Assembly (NCBI GenBank): GCA_947589695.1
Contig: CANQBY010000046.1
Location: forward strand, 1 to 8,415
Reading direction: 5' to 3'
Source of the DNA: an uncultured Bacilli bacterium
GTDB lineage: Bacteria > Bacillota_I > Bacilli_A > RF39 > UBA660
Length of the DNA: 8,415 bases
The position numbers and the translations under genes are program-made. The notes under the pieces are model-generated. The model saw only the letters and a list, made by a program, of their open reading frames with translations. It had not been told where the DNA came from and ran no database searches. This document shows, piece by piece, positions 1 to 5,853 of this stretch (the stretch's first letter is position 1; every line of letters starts with the position of its first letter).

Positions 1-1
1 T

Positions 2-991
2 TTATTTCAAGCCGTTTTTAGAGTGAGAAGTGTCGCTGCTTATGCGATTCATAAATATTTTCAAGATCGAGGCTATGTTTATTTTCATGCCCCTTTAATT
101 ACTGCGAGTGACTGTGAAGGTGCCGGCGAAATGTTTCAAGTAACTACTTTACCACTTGATAAAATTAAAGGAGAAATAGATTATAAAAAAGATTTCTTTG
201 GCAAAATGGCTAATTTAACGGTAAGTGGACAATTAGAAGCGGAAACATTTGCCTTGGCTTATAAAAAAACATATACATTTGGACCAACATTTAGGGCCGA
301 AAATTCTAATACCAAAACACATGCTTCCGAATTTTGGATGATTGAACCAGAGATTGCTTTTTGTGATTTGGAAAAAGATATGGATGTCATGGAAGAAATG
401 CTTAAATATGTAGTTAAATATGTGTTAGATAATTGTAAGTTAGAAATTGATTTCTTTGATAGTTTTGTAGAAAAAGGGTTAAGAGAAAAGTTAGAAAGAT
501 TAATTACAAGTAAATTTGTTAGAATTGATCATGAAGAAGTAATTAAAATTCTTAAAGAGGCGGATGTTAAATGGGAATTTGAACCAGAATATGGGGAAGA
601 TATTGCTAAAGAACATGAAAAATATATTACAGAATATTTTAATGGCCCTGTATTTATTAAGAATTGGCCCAAAGATATTAAAGCATTTTATATGAAACAA
701 AATCCAGATTTAAAGACTGTAGCTGCCGTTGATTTAGAAGTACCGGGGGCAGGAGAATTAATGGGTGGTTCTCAAAGAGAAGAAAACTATGATAAATTAG
801 TAAAACGGATGGAAGAATTAGGTATGGATACAAAAGCGATGGATTGGTATTTAAACTTAAGAAAATATGGAGGATGTGAACATGCTGGATTTGGAATGGG
901 CTTTGAGAGATTACTTATTTATCTTACAGGGGTAGATAATATTAGAGATGTTATTCCATATCCAAGAACCCCAGGAAATTGTGAATATTAA
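2..991 (+). CDS. asnS: Asparaginyl-tRNA synthetase, C-terminal part (5' end outside window)
   Basis: Class II aminoacyl-tRNA synthetase that attaches Asn to tRNA-Asn in the cytoplasm. The reading frame is open to the left edge: the residues before the GTG at 23 (LFQAVFR) already match the family, so that GTG is internal and not a start. About 329 residues are visible and cover the catalytic domain. The N-terminal OB-fold anticodon-binding domain (roughly 100-130 residues) lies off the window. Visible signatures are the motif 1 region (HAPLITASDCEGAGEMF), motif 2 (GPTFRAENSNTKTHASEFW), motif 3 (GFGMGFERLLIYLTG) and the typical bacterial AsnRS ending VIPYPRTPGNCEY. An Asp-tRNA synthetase is less likely because of the GEMF and PRTPGN signatures. 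The stop codon TAA overlaps the gatC Shine-Dalgarno AAGGAG (990-995), which indicates co-transcription with gatCAB. Confidence 0.95.
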   Translation, partial: LFQAVFRVRSVAAYAIHKYFQDRGYVYFHAPLITASDCEGAGEMFQVTTLPLDKIKGEIDYKKDFFGKMANLTVSGQLEAETFALAYKKTYTFGPTFRAENSNTKTHASEFWMIEPEIAFCDLEKDMDVMEEMLKYVVKYVLDNCKLEIDFFDSFVEKGLREKLERLITSKFVRIDHEEVIKILKEADVKWEFEPEYGEDIAKEHEKYITEYFNGPVFIKNWPKDIKAFYMKQNPDLKTVAAVDLEVPGAGELMGGSQREENYDKLVKRMEELGMDTKAMDWYLNLRKYGGCEHAGFGMGFERLLIYLTGVDNIRDVIPYPRTPGNCEY

Positions 992-1000
992 GGAGTTTAT

Positions 1001-1294
1001 ATGAAGTTTACAAAAGAAATGGTTGATGATTATGCCAATAAGTTATTAATTGGTTTAACCGAAGAAGAAAATAAAATGGTTTTAGAAGAATTTGAGGCAA
1101 TAGATAAATCAATGCAAAAAGTGTGTGAAATTGCTGGGATAGAAAAAGTTGAACCCATGACGCATGCTTTAGATGATATGCCATGTTTCTTAGCAGCTGA
1201 TCAAGCAGAAGAGTCTTTACCAATTAAAGAAGCTTTAAGAAATGCGGGGGCTGTAGAGGGCCGAGAAATAGAAGTACCAAAGGTGGTGGGTTAA
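1001..1294 (+). CDS. gatC: Asp/Glu-tRNA amidotransferase subunit C
   Basis: Small stabilising subunit of the GatCAB amidotransferase, which converts misacylated Glu-tRNA(Gln) (and Asp-tRNA(Asn) in some bacteria) to the correct amide. In known structures GatC wraps around GatA and GatB. At 97 residues it has the usual size. Family features are an N-terminal helical region with LTEEE at about residues 19-23, a middle segment VEPMTHALDDMP and a C-terminal IEVPKVVG tail. The start is set by AAGGAG at 990-995 with a 5-nt spacer. It lies 9 bp after asnS and 1 bp before gatA, so its role is secure from context as well as sequence. Confidence 0.93.
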   Translation: MKFTKEMVDDYANKLLIGLTEEENKMVLEEFEAIDKSMQKVCEIAGIEKVEPMTHALDDMPCFLAADQAEESLPIKEALRNAGAVEGREIEVPKVVG

Positions 1295-1295
1295 G

Positions 1296-2750
1296 ATGTA
1301 TATGGATAAAAGCTTAAAAGAATTACATGAGTTATTACAAAAAAAAGAAGTTACCAGTAAAGAATTAATCCAAGAATCTTTGGAAAAATCTAAAGATGTC
1401 CAAGAAAAATATAATGCTTTTGTAACGATTATAGATAATCCCAGCGAGGGAACTATAAATGAGGAAATAGTTTCCGGCATACCTTTTGGAGTTAAAGATA
1501 ATTATTCGACCAAAGATGTTTTATCTACAGGTTCCTCTAATACTTTAAATAATTATGTACCAATATATACCGCGACTGTAGTTCAAAATTTATTAGATAA
1601 AGGAGCAGTAATGGTAAATAAACCGGCGCTTGATGAGTTTGGAATGGGGGGTACCGGGACTACTTGTCATACAGGAAAAGTCTTAAATCCTTGGAGCAAA
1701 GAAAGAATGTGCGCTGGGTCTTCAGCCGGCTCTGCTTGTGCAGTGGCTGCCGGGGTTTATCCTTATGCTTTAGGTAGTGATACGGGAGATTCGATTCGAA
1801 AACCAGCTGCTTTTTGTGGAATTGTGGGTTATAAACCTACTTATGGAATGTTATCAAGATATGGATTATTTCCTTTTGCTAGTAGTTTGGATCACTGTGG
1901 AGTCTTAACTAGAAGTGTGGAAGATGCGGCGATTGTTGTTGATGCAATGAAAGGAAAAGATAGCCATGATATGACCTCATGGGATTCGAAAAATATTAAT
2001 TTAACTAAAGCTTTAACCGGTGATGTTAAGGGAAAAAAGTTATTTTATATAAAAGAAATATGTGAGATTGAAAACTATCCGATGGCTAATTTAGAATTAA
2101 AAGAACATTTGGCTAATTTTCATAAAACTTTAGAATTATTTAAAACTAAAGGAGTAGAAATTGAAGGCGTAAGTATTAATAAAGATCTACTTAATGCTCT
2201 TCCGAGTGTTTATGTTATTTTATCTTGTGCAGAAGCAACTAGCAATATGTCTAATTTAACCGGAATTATATTTGGACCTCGGGGAAAGAGTTGCAATGTA
2301 ATGGAAATGATTAAAGAACACCGAACTTTAGGTTTTTCACCATTAATTAAAAGAAGATTTGTTATTGGTTCTTATATATTACAAAAAGAAAATCAAGAAA
2401 GATATTTTAAAAATGCTCAAAGAGTAAGAAGATTAATTGTCGATACTATGAAAGATTTATTTAAAACTTATGATGGATTAATTATGCCAGTATCAAGTGG
2501 CCCGGCGAAAAAGTTTTCACAAGATGATGATGTTATCGATGAAAATACAAGTATTTTAGAAGAACATTTACAAATTGGAAACTTTGGGGGTTTTCCTTCT
2601 ATTACTATTCCTGATGGTTTTATCAATAAGTTACCAGTAGGAATTAATATTACAGGTAATTGTTATAAAGATGAAGATGTGTTAAATCTAGCTTATGCCT
2701 TAGAATCTTTAATGGATTTTAAAGGACAAATAGCAAAGGAGGTAGAGTAA
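1296..2750 (+). CDS. gatA: Asp/Glu-tRNA amidotransferase subunit A (glutaminase)
   Basis: Catalytic glutaminase subunit of GatCAB. It releases ammonia from Gln, which is channelled to GatB. At 484 residues it is full length for the amidase-signature family. The Ser-cisSer-Lys triad is visible as Lys67 (in GVKDN), Ser142 (in AGSSAGSA) and Ser166 (in SDTGDSIR). Their spacing equals that of the Staphylococcus aureus enzyme as I remember it. Several usually invariant positions differ: AGSSAGS for GGSSGGS, TGDS for TGGS, and a GTGTTCHTG stretch where STENS is usual. Similar Asp variants occur in Mollicutes-like GatA (from memory). The ATG at 1296 is preferred over the in-frame ATG at 1302 because AAGGTGG (1280-1286) is spaced correctly for it. 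The stop overlaps gatB by 1 bp, implying translational coupling. Confidence 0.95.
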   Translation: MYMDKSLKELHELLQKKEVTSKELIQESLEKSKDVQEKYNAFVTIIDNPSEGTINEEIVSGIPFGVKDNYSTKDVLSTGSSNTLNNYVPIYTATVVQNLLDKGAVMVNKPALDEFGMGGTGTTCHTGKVLNPWSKERMCAGSSAGSACAVAAGVYPYALGSDTGDSIRKPAAFCGIVGYKPTYGMLSRYGLFPFASSLDHCGVLTRSVEDAAIVVDAMKGKDSHDMTSWDSKNINLTKALTGDVKGKKLFYIKEICEIENYPMANLELKEHLANFHKTLELFKTKGVEIEGVSINKDLLNALPSVYVILSCAEATSNMSNLTGIIFGPRGKSCNVMEMIKEHRTLGFSPLIKRRFVIGSYILQKENQERYFKNAQRVRRLIVDTMKDLFKTYDGLIMPVSSGPAKKFSQDDDVIDENTSILEEHLQIGNFGGFPSITIPDGFINKLPVGINITGNCYKDEDVLNLAYALESLMDFKGQIAKEVE

Positions 2751-4180
2751 TGAAAAAACAAATTCCCGTGATAGGAATTGAAATGCATTGTGAACTTAAA
2801 AGTAAGGCGAAAGTTTTTAGTAGAGCAAGCAATGCTTATAGTGAAATACCTAATAGTAATATAGCTCTTTTGGATCTAGCATTTCCCGGAACTTTACCCG
2901 TGGTTAATCAAAAATGTGTTGAAGATAGCTTAAAGGTGAGTTTAGCTCTTAATTGTACCCAACCGGAATATATTTATTTTGATCGAAAGAATTATTATTA
3001 TCCCGATTTACCCAAAGGATATCAAATAACCCAGATGTCAGAGCCGGTCGGGGTTAATGGAAAAACCGAAATTGAAGTAAATGGCAACTTAAAAGAAGTT
3101 TTAATTCATGATGTCCATTTAGAGGAAGACGCGGCTAGTTTAGATCATTATTTTGATACTTCAACGATAGATTATAATAGATGTGGAGTACCTTTACTCG
3201 AATTAGTAACGGAACCTTGTTTTCATAGTGCTGAAGAGGTTTTAGCCTTTTTAGAGCATATGAGAAGAATTTATCAATATTTAGATGTATCGGAAGCTGA
3301 TACCAAAAAAGGACAAATTAGATGTGATGTAAATGTCTCAATTCGGGATATAGATACGGAAGAATTAGGAACGAGAGTCGAAGTTAAAAACGTTAATTCT
3401 TTTTCGGGAGTAGTGGATACAATTAATTATGAAATTGAAAGACAAACTAAATTAAAAGAAGAGGGCCGCTATAACGAAGTAGAACAAGATACGCGAAGAT
3501 GGGATGAAGAAACCCAAAAAACGGTCCATATGCGGAGTAAAGTGGATGCGATTGACTATAAGTATTTTGTCGAACCTAATATTCCAAAATATAAAGTAAC
3601 GCAAGAATGGTTAGATAAGTTAAAAGAAGAAATTCCACGACTTTATTTAGAAAGAAAATATGATTATATAAATAATTATAATTTGAGTAATTATGATGCG
3701 AGTATTTTAGTAAAAGATAGAGATATTGCAGATTATTTTGAAGAATGTTTAAACTTAGGAATTGAGGCAAAAACAGCCAGTAATTGGATCACAACCCAAA
3801 TAATGGGGTATTTGAATAAAGAAGAAAGAAAAATTAAAGATATATTTTTAACTCCAAAGAGATTAAAAGATTTAACAGATTTAATAAGTAAGGGAACAAT
3901 AAGTTTTAAACAAGCAAAAGAAATATTTGATAAAGTTTTAATGGAACAAAAAGAAGTAAAAGAATTTGTTAAAGAAGATAATGCTCAATTAAGTGATAAA
4001 GAAGAATTAAATCAAATTATTGATGAAATAATTAATAATAGTCCTAATCAAGTAGAACAATATCATAATGGGAAAACTAATTTATTTGATTATTTTGTAG
4101 GACAAGTGATGAAAAATACAAGAGGAAAAGCTAATCCGGTGTTAACTAAAGAAATATTGAAAGAAAAATTAGATAAGTAG
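2750..4180 (+). CDS. gatB: Asp/Glu-tRNA amidotransferase subunit B
   Basis: Kinase/transamidase subunit of GatCAB. It phosphorylates the Glu (or Asp) on the misacylated tRNA and amidates it with ammonia from GatA. It has 476 residues, as usual. Signatures in order are VIGIEMHCELKSKAKVF near residue 7, FDRKNYYYPDLPKGYQI near residue 79, VHLEEDAASLDH near residue 122, GVPLLELVTEP near residue 146, and TRVEVKNVNSFSG followed by QDTRRWDE. These are followed by a helical linker and the C-terminal YqeY-like tRNA-binding tail ending TRGKANPVLTKEILKEKL. The start is fixed by a near-consensus AAAGGAGGT (2735-2743) with a 6-nt spacer. Its ATG shares one base with the gatA stop. AsnRS is encoded in the same operon, so the main product is inferred to be Gln-tRNA(Gln). 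Confidence 0.95.
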   Translation: MKKQIPVIGIEMHCELKSKAKVFSRASNAYSEIPNSNIALLDLAFPGTLPVVNQKCVEDSLKVSLALNCTQPEYIYFDRKNYYYPDLPKGYQITQMSEPVGVNGKTEIEVNGNLKEVLIHDVHLEEDAASLDHYFDTSTIDYNRCGVPLLELVTEPCFHSAEEVLAFLEHMRRIYQYLDVSEADTKKGQIRCDVNVSIRDIDTEELGTRVEVKNVNSFSGVVDTINYEIERQTKLKEEGRYNEVEQDTRRWDEETQKTVHMRSKVDAIDYKYFVEPNIPKYKVTQEWLDKLKEEIPRLYLERKYDYINNYNLSNYDASILVKDRDIADYFEECLNLGIEAKTASNWITTQIMGYLNKEERKIKDIFLTPKRLKDLTDLISKGTISFKQAKEIFDKVLMEQKEVKEFVKEDNAQLSDKEELNQIIDEIINNSPNQVEQYHNGKTNLFDYFVGQVMKNTRGKANPVLTKEILKEKLDK

Positions 4181-4201
4181 ATAAAATAAGAAGATGGGAT
4201 T

Positions 4202-4232
4202 AAAGATAGAACATTTGTGTTTTATCTTTTTT
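4202..4232 (+). terminator. Weak AT-rich intrinsic terminator after gatB
   Basis: AAAGATA (4202-4208) pairs with TATCTTT (4223-4229), with an inner ACA/TGT pairing, and the downstream arm runs into a T tract (4227-4232). It lies 22 bp past the gatB stop. The stem is AT-rich, so read-through is likely. It overlaps the -35 region of the next promoter. Confidence 0.45.
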
Positions 4233-4243
4233 AGTGATATAAT
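4215..4243 (+). promoter_or_regulatory. Promoter for the 4283-5281 gene
   Basis: TTGTGT (4215-4220) is followed by a 17-bp spacer and TATAAT (4238-4243). The -10 is extended by TG at 4235-4236, as in SigA-type extended -10 promoters. A second TATAAT follows at 4243-4248. The predicted transcript would start near 4250, about 33 bases before the ATG at 4283. Confidence 0.6.
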
Positions 4244-4282
4244 ATAATTGTTTTAAGGGATTAAAAGAAAGCAGTGATTTAG

Positions 4283-5281
4283 ATGGATAAATTTAAAAAT
4301 ATAATAATTATAGGATTATTTATATTATTTATGGGTAGTTTAATGGTAATATATCATTTAGTTACTAATAAAGAAACAGAGTTATTAACGATTAAAGGGG
4401 AAGTTATTGTAGCTAGTGATGATTATGTAATAATTGAAGGAATTAATGAAGATTATGTTATTAATAATATAAAAGGAAAATACAAAATAGGAGATATTGT
4501 AGAATTTAAGTATTTAGAAACAGATATAGATACTAAAGCAAGTCCTAAAACTATCAAGATAAAAGATGAAGAATTAATAAAAGTTAAAGATAATGGTTTA
4601 GATACTGATAAAAATGACGAAGAAGACAAGAGTCAAGATACAAATAATGATTTTACTAGTAATAGTGATAATAATTCTAATGTAGATAATAATACTGAAG
4701 ATACGGAACCAAATACGGGGATAAGTAATAATAATGAAGAAAATAATAGTAGTACCACTGATAATAATTTTACGAGTAGTTCTAATGAGGCTCAAAATAA
4801 GGAGACTGATGTAGATACGGAAGTGTTAAATTATTTTAATGATTATCAAGCAAAAATTGATAGTAATAATTTAGGTAGTAGTGTTAAAAGTGGGTTTGTG
4901 AGTATTATAGATTTTCTATTTTATAATGGTACTATTAAAGGACATACTTTTTCGGAATTGACCGCTGGTGCTAAATTAAAAGTTTTAGCAATGGCACTTT
5001 ATTTTGATGGGAAAATAGAAAAATATTTTCCGGGTTATAAAGAAAGTATTAGTAGTACAACTAGTAAAATTTATACCAATATAAAAGAAAAAGTAGTAAG
5101 TACTTATTTAAATATTGCCTCAAGTGTTTGTGCAAGTAATAGTGAAGCTTGTGAGAGTGCTCGATCAGGGTTTGCCGAATTAAAAAAGAATTTTAGTTTA
5201 ACTTGGGATTTAATTAAAGATATCGCGGGAGATGGACTTTCTAATTTAAAAAATTGGTATGAAATTTGGCGAACTACTTAA
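4283..5281 (+). CDS. Uncharacterised single-pass membrane protein with Asn/Ser/Asp-rich linker
   Basis: Function not recognised. The 332 residues split into four parts. Residues 5-27 are a hydrophobic anchor with a Lys just before it, and no obvious signal-peptidase site follows, so the rest is probably extracytoplasmic. Residues 33-100 look like a small beta-rich domain with a repeated hydrophobic/charged alternation. Residues 102-178 are a low-complexity linker of Asn, Asp, Ser, Thr and Glu containing two similar NNDFTS and DNNFTS segments. Residues 180-332 are a predicted helical domain with Trp/Tyr-rich ends and Cys283 and Cys290, which could form a disulfide. I have the impression of similar C-terminal domains in uncultured Firmicutes but cannot name a family. 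The start is the first possible one, because an in-frame TAG lies directly upstream. The Shine-Dalgarno is poor (purines at 4263-4272). It has its own promoter and no operon partner. Confidence 0.85.
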   Translation: MDKFKNIIIIGLFILFMGSLMVIYHLVTNKETELLTIKGEVIVASDDYVIIEGINEDYVINNIKGKYKIGDIVEFKYLETDIDTKASPKTIKIKDEELIKVKDNGLDTDKNDEEDKSQDTNNDFTSNSDNNSNVDNNTEDTEPNTGISNNNEENNSSTTDNNFTSSSNEAQNKETDVDTEVLNYFNDYQAKIDSNNLGSSVKSGFVSIIDFLFYNGTIKGHTFSELTAGAKLKVLAMALYFDGKIEKYFPGYKESISSTTSKIYTNIKEKVVSTYLNIASSVCASNSEACESARSGFAELKKNFSLTWDLIKDIAGDGLSNLKNWYEIWRTT

Positions 5282-5390
5282 CAATAGATTAAGATTAGGA
5301 TTTTTCTGGAGAAATAAGCAAGCTAGAGGCTTTTGAGTAATGGATGATTCTAATGAGATAGTAGTAGTATAGCTAAATGAATAATTTTGA

Positions 5391-5419
5391 TTGACAAATA
5401 ATATGCTTTATGATAGAAT
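5391..5419 (+). promoter_or_regulatory. Strong promoter of the pseudoknot-repeat RNA
   Basis: Consensus TTGACA (5391-5396), a 17-bp spacer and TAGAAT (5414-5419), with an extended TG at 5411-5412. The predicted start is near 5425-5427, exactly where a perfect hairpin begins. No start codon with a Shine-Dalgarno site follows before the terminator at 5584, so the promoter appears dedicated to an untranslated RNA. Confidence 0.8.
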
Positions 5420-5440
5420 TTAAATATGCAAGAGATTGCA

Positions 5441-5552
5441 TGGTGATTCCCACCATAAGAGGAACTTAATAAAAGCGGTGATTCCCAGCCATAAATGGGA
5501 TTTAATAAAAAGATGGTGATGCCCCGCCGTAAGTAGGGCCTTAATAAAAAGC
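5441..5552 (+). repeat. Three imperfect tandem repeats of 36-38 bp
   Basis: Unit 1 is 5441-5476, unit 2 is 5477-5514 and unit 3 is 5515-5552. All share GGTGAT, a run of three or four C, an (A/G)CC or GCC block, a TAA-containing loop, a G-rich arm and then TTAATAAAA. Stem 1 pairs are 5441-5444 with 5452-5455, 5477-5479 with 5488-5490, and 5514-5517 with 5526-5529. Stem 2 pairs are 5447-5450 with 5461-5464, 5483-5487 with 5496-5500, and 5521-5524 with 5536-5539. There are no spacers, so this is not a CRISPR array. Confidence 0.85.
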
Positions 5553-5558
5553 AAAAAG

Positions 5559-5584
5559 ATTAGAGTTTAACTCTAATTTTTTTT
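5559..5584 (+). terminator. Strong intrinsic terminator of the repeat RNA
   Basis: ATTAGAG (5559-5565) pairs perfectly with CTCTAAT (5571-5577) around a TTTAA loop, and eight T follow (5577-5584). In type III toxin-antitoxin loci a terminator sits in this same place, between the antitoxin repeats and the toxin gene. Confidence 0.88.
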
Positions 5585-5612
5585 AAATTTAATGTAAATA
5601 TATATTTTTTGA

Positions 5613-5642
5613 TTGAATAATATTTTGAAGATGTGATATAAT
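5613..5642 (+). promoter_or_regulatory. Promoter of the 6S RNA
   Basis: TTGAAT (5613-5618), an 18-bp spacer and TATAAT (5637-5642), with an extended TG at 5634-5635. The predicted start near 5649 coincides with the first base of the closing stem of the downstream RNA. Confidence 0.7.
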
Positions 5643-5648
5643 AATATT

Positions 5649-5826
5649 ACCTAAAGGTTATAGTTTATTTTACATAAAACCGACTATGAGATAATTTAGG
5701 GAGAATAATTACATATGGAGTTGAATGCTGGTCTTGATTTGCCAGAATCCAGAAGTATGTATGTTTCTTACCACCTGCGAGCGAGCGGGATTTTATCCAC
5801 AAATAGACTTCTCCTTTGGGTTTTTG
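5649..5826 (+). ncRNA. ssrS: 6S RNA (RNA polymerase-binding regulator)
   Basis: A rod-shaped RNA of about 175-180 nt, identified from structure and position. The ends pair: ACCTAAAGG (5649-5657) with CCTTTGGGT (5813-5821), one U-G pair, then a T run. Further in, GTTTATTT (5663-5670) pairs with AAATAGAC (5801-5808), and ATAAAACC (5674-5681) pairs with GG plus TTTTAT (5788-5796, one bulged A). A large internal bubble follows. The apical arm pairs ACATA (5711-5715) with TATGT (5756-5760), TGGA (5716-5719) with TCCA (5748-5751), and CTGG (5728-5731) with CCAG (5742-5745). A small hairpin, CCTGC/GCGGG (5774-5789), lies on the 3' side of the bubble, although it competes with the third helix. 6S RNA mimics an open promoter and sequesters the housekeeping RNA polymerase in stationary phase. 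In Bacillus subtilis the 6S-1 gene (bsrA) is next to yrvM, the homologue of the following gene, which supports the call. The identity has not been tested with a covariance model. Confidence 0.78.
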
Positions 5827-5843
5827 TTTGCTATAATATTTTT

Positions 5844-5849
5844 GGTGAT
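5844..5849 (+). promoter_or_regulatory. Ribosome binding site deciding the tcdA start
   Basis: GGTGAT, which matches the distal part of the anti-Shine-Dalgarno complement, sits 4 nt before the ATG at 5854. It favours this start over an in-frame ATG at 5725, which would lie inside the 6S RNA and would add a 43-residue extension foreign to the family. Confidence 0.55.
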
Positions 5850-5853
5850 ATTT

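Larger units (their letters stand above)
5426..5584 (+). ncRNA. Three-repeat pseudoknot RNA, candidate ToxI-like type III antitoxin
   Basis: A stand-alone transcription unit of about 160 nt with a consensus promoter, a 5' hairpin, three tandem repeats and a strong terminator. The 5' hairpin is ATGCAA-GAGA-TTGCAT (5426-5441), with a GNRA tetraloop. Each repeat starts GGTGAT and ends in an A-rich linker (TTAATAAAAAG or close). Each can form an H-type pseudoknot: GGT pairs with ACC or GCC (stem 1), and the C-rich arm inside that loop pairs with a G-rich arm downstream of stem 1 (stem 2). Stem 2 changes in a compensatory way between repeats. ToxI antitoxins of ToxIN and AbiQ systems are tandem 34-38 nt pseudoknots separated by A-rich cleavage sites, and the GGTGAT...ACC layout matches the Pectobacterium repeat as I remember it. 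The usual toxN gene after the terminator is absent. Other possibilities are a C-rich regulatory sRNA or an unknown RNA class. The RNA unit itself is well supported; the ToxI identity is inferred. Confidence 0.7.

Noticed and set aside
500..1480. Minus-strand ORFs opposite asnS, gatC and gatA (500-700, 1008-1223, 1235-1480)
   Set aside because: They are AT-rich shadows of well-recognised genes, with Phe/Leu/Ile-rich low-complexity translations and no own signals.
1..4180. Mollicutes genetic code (TGA = Trp)
   Set aside because: Tryptophans in conserved motifs are TGG, and no in-frame TGA was seen in conserved genes.
3576..4795. Minus-strand ORFs at 3576-3770 and 4598-4795
   Set aside because: The first lies opposite gatB and the second opposite the Asn-rich linker. 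Their composition simply mirrors the plus strand.
5316..5336. Possible terminator after the 4283-5281 gene (CAAGC...GCTTTTG)
   Set aside because: The stem is only 4-5 bp with a mismatch or bulge, and no T run follows. The stretch 5282-5390 otherwise shows nothing recognisable.
5440..5535. Short peptides starting at ATGs within the repeats
   Set aside because: The frames are 9-14 codons, differ between repeats and lack a ribosome binding site before them.
5441..5552. CRISPR array
   Set aside because: Units are contiguous and diverged, with no unique spacers and no cas genes. The conserved parts are explained by RNA pairing.
5725..5853. In-frame N-terminal extension of tcdA from the ATG at 5725
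   Set aside because: It lies inside the 6S RNA fold, has no Shine-Dalgarno site, and its 43 residues do not resemble the family. The ATG at 5854 gives the normal N-terminus.
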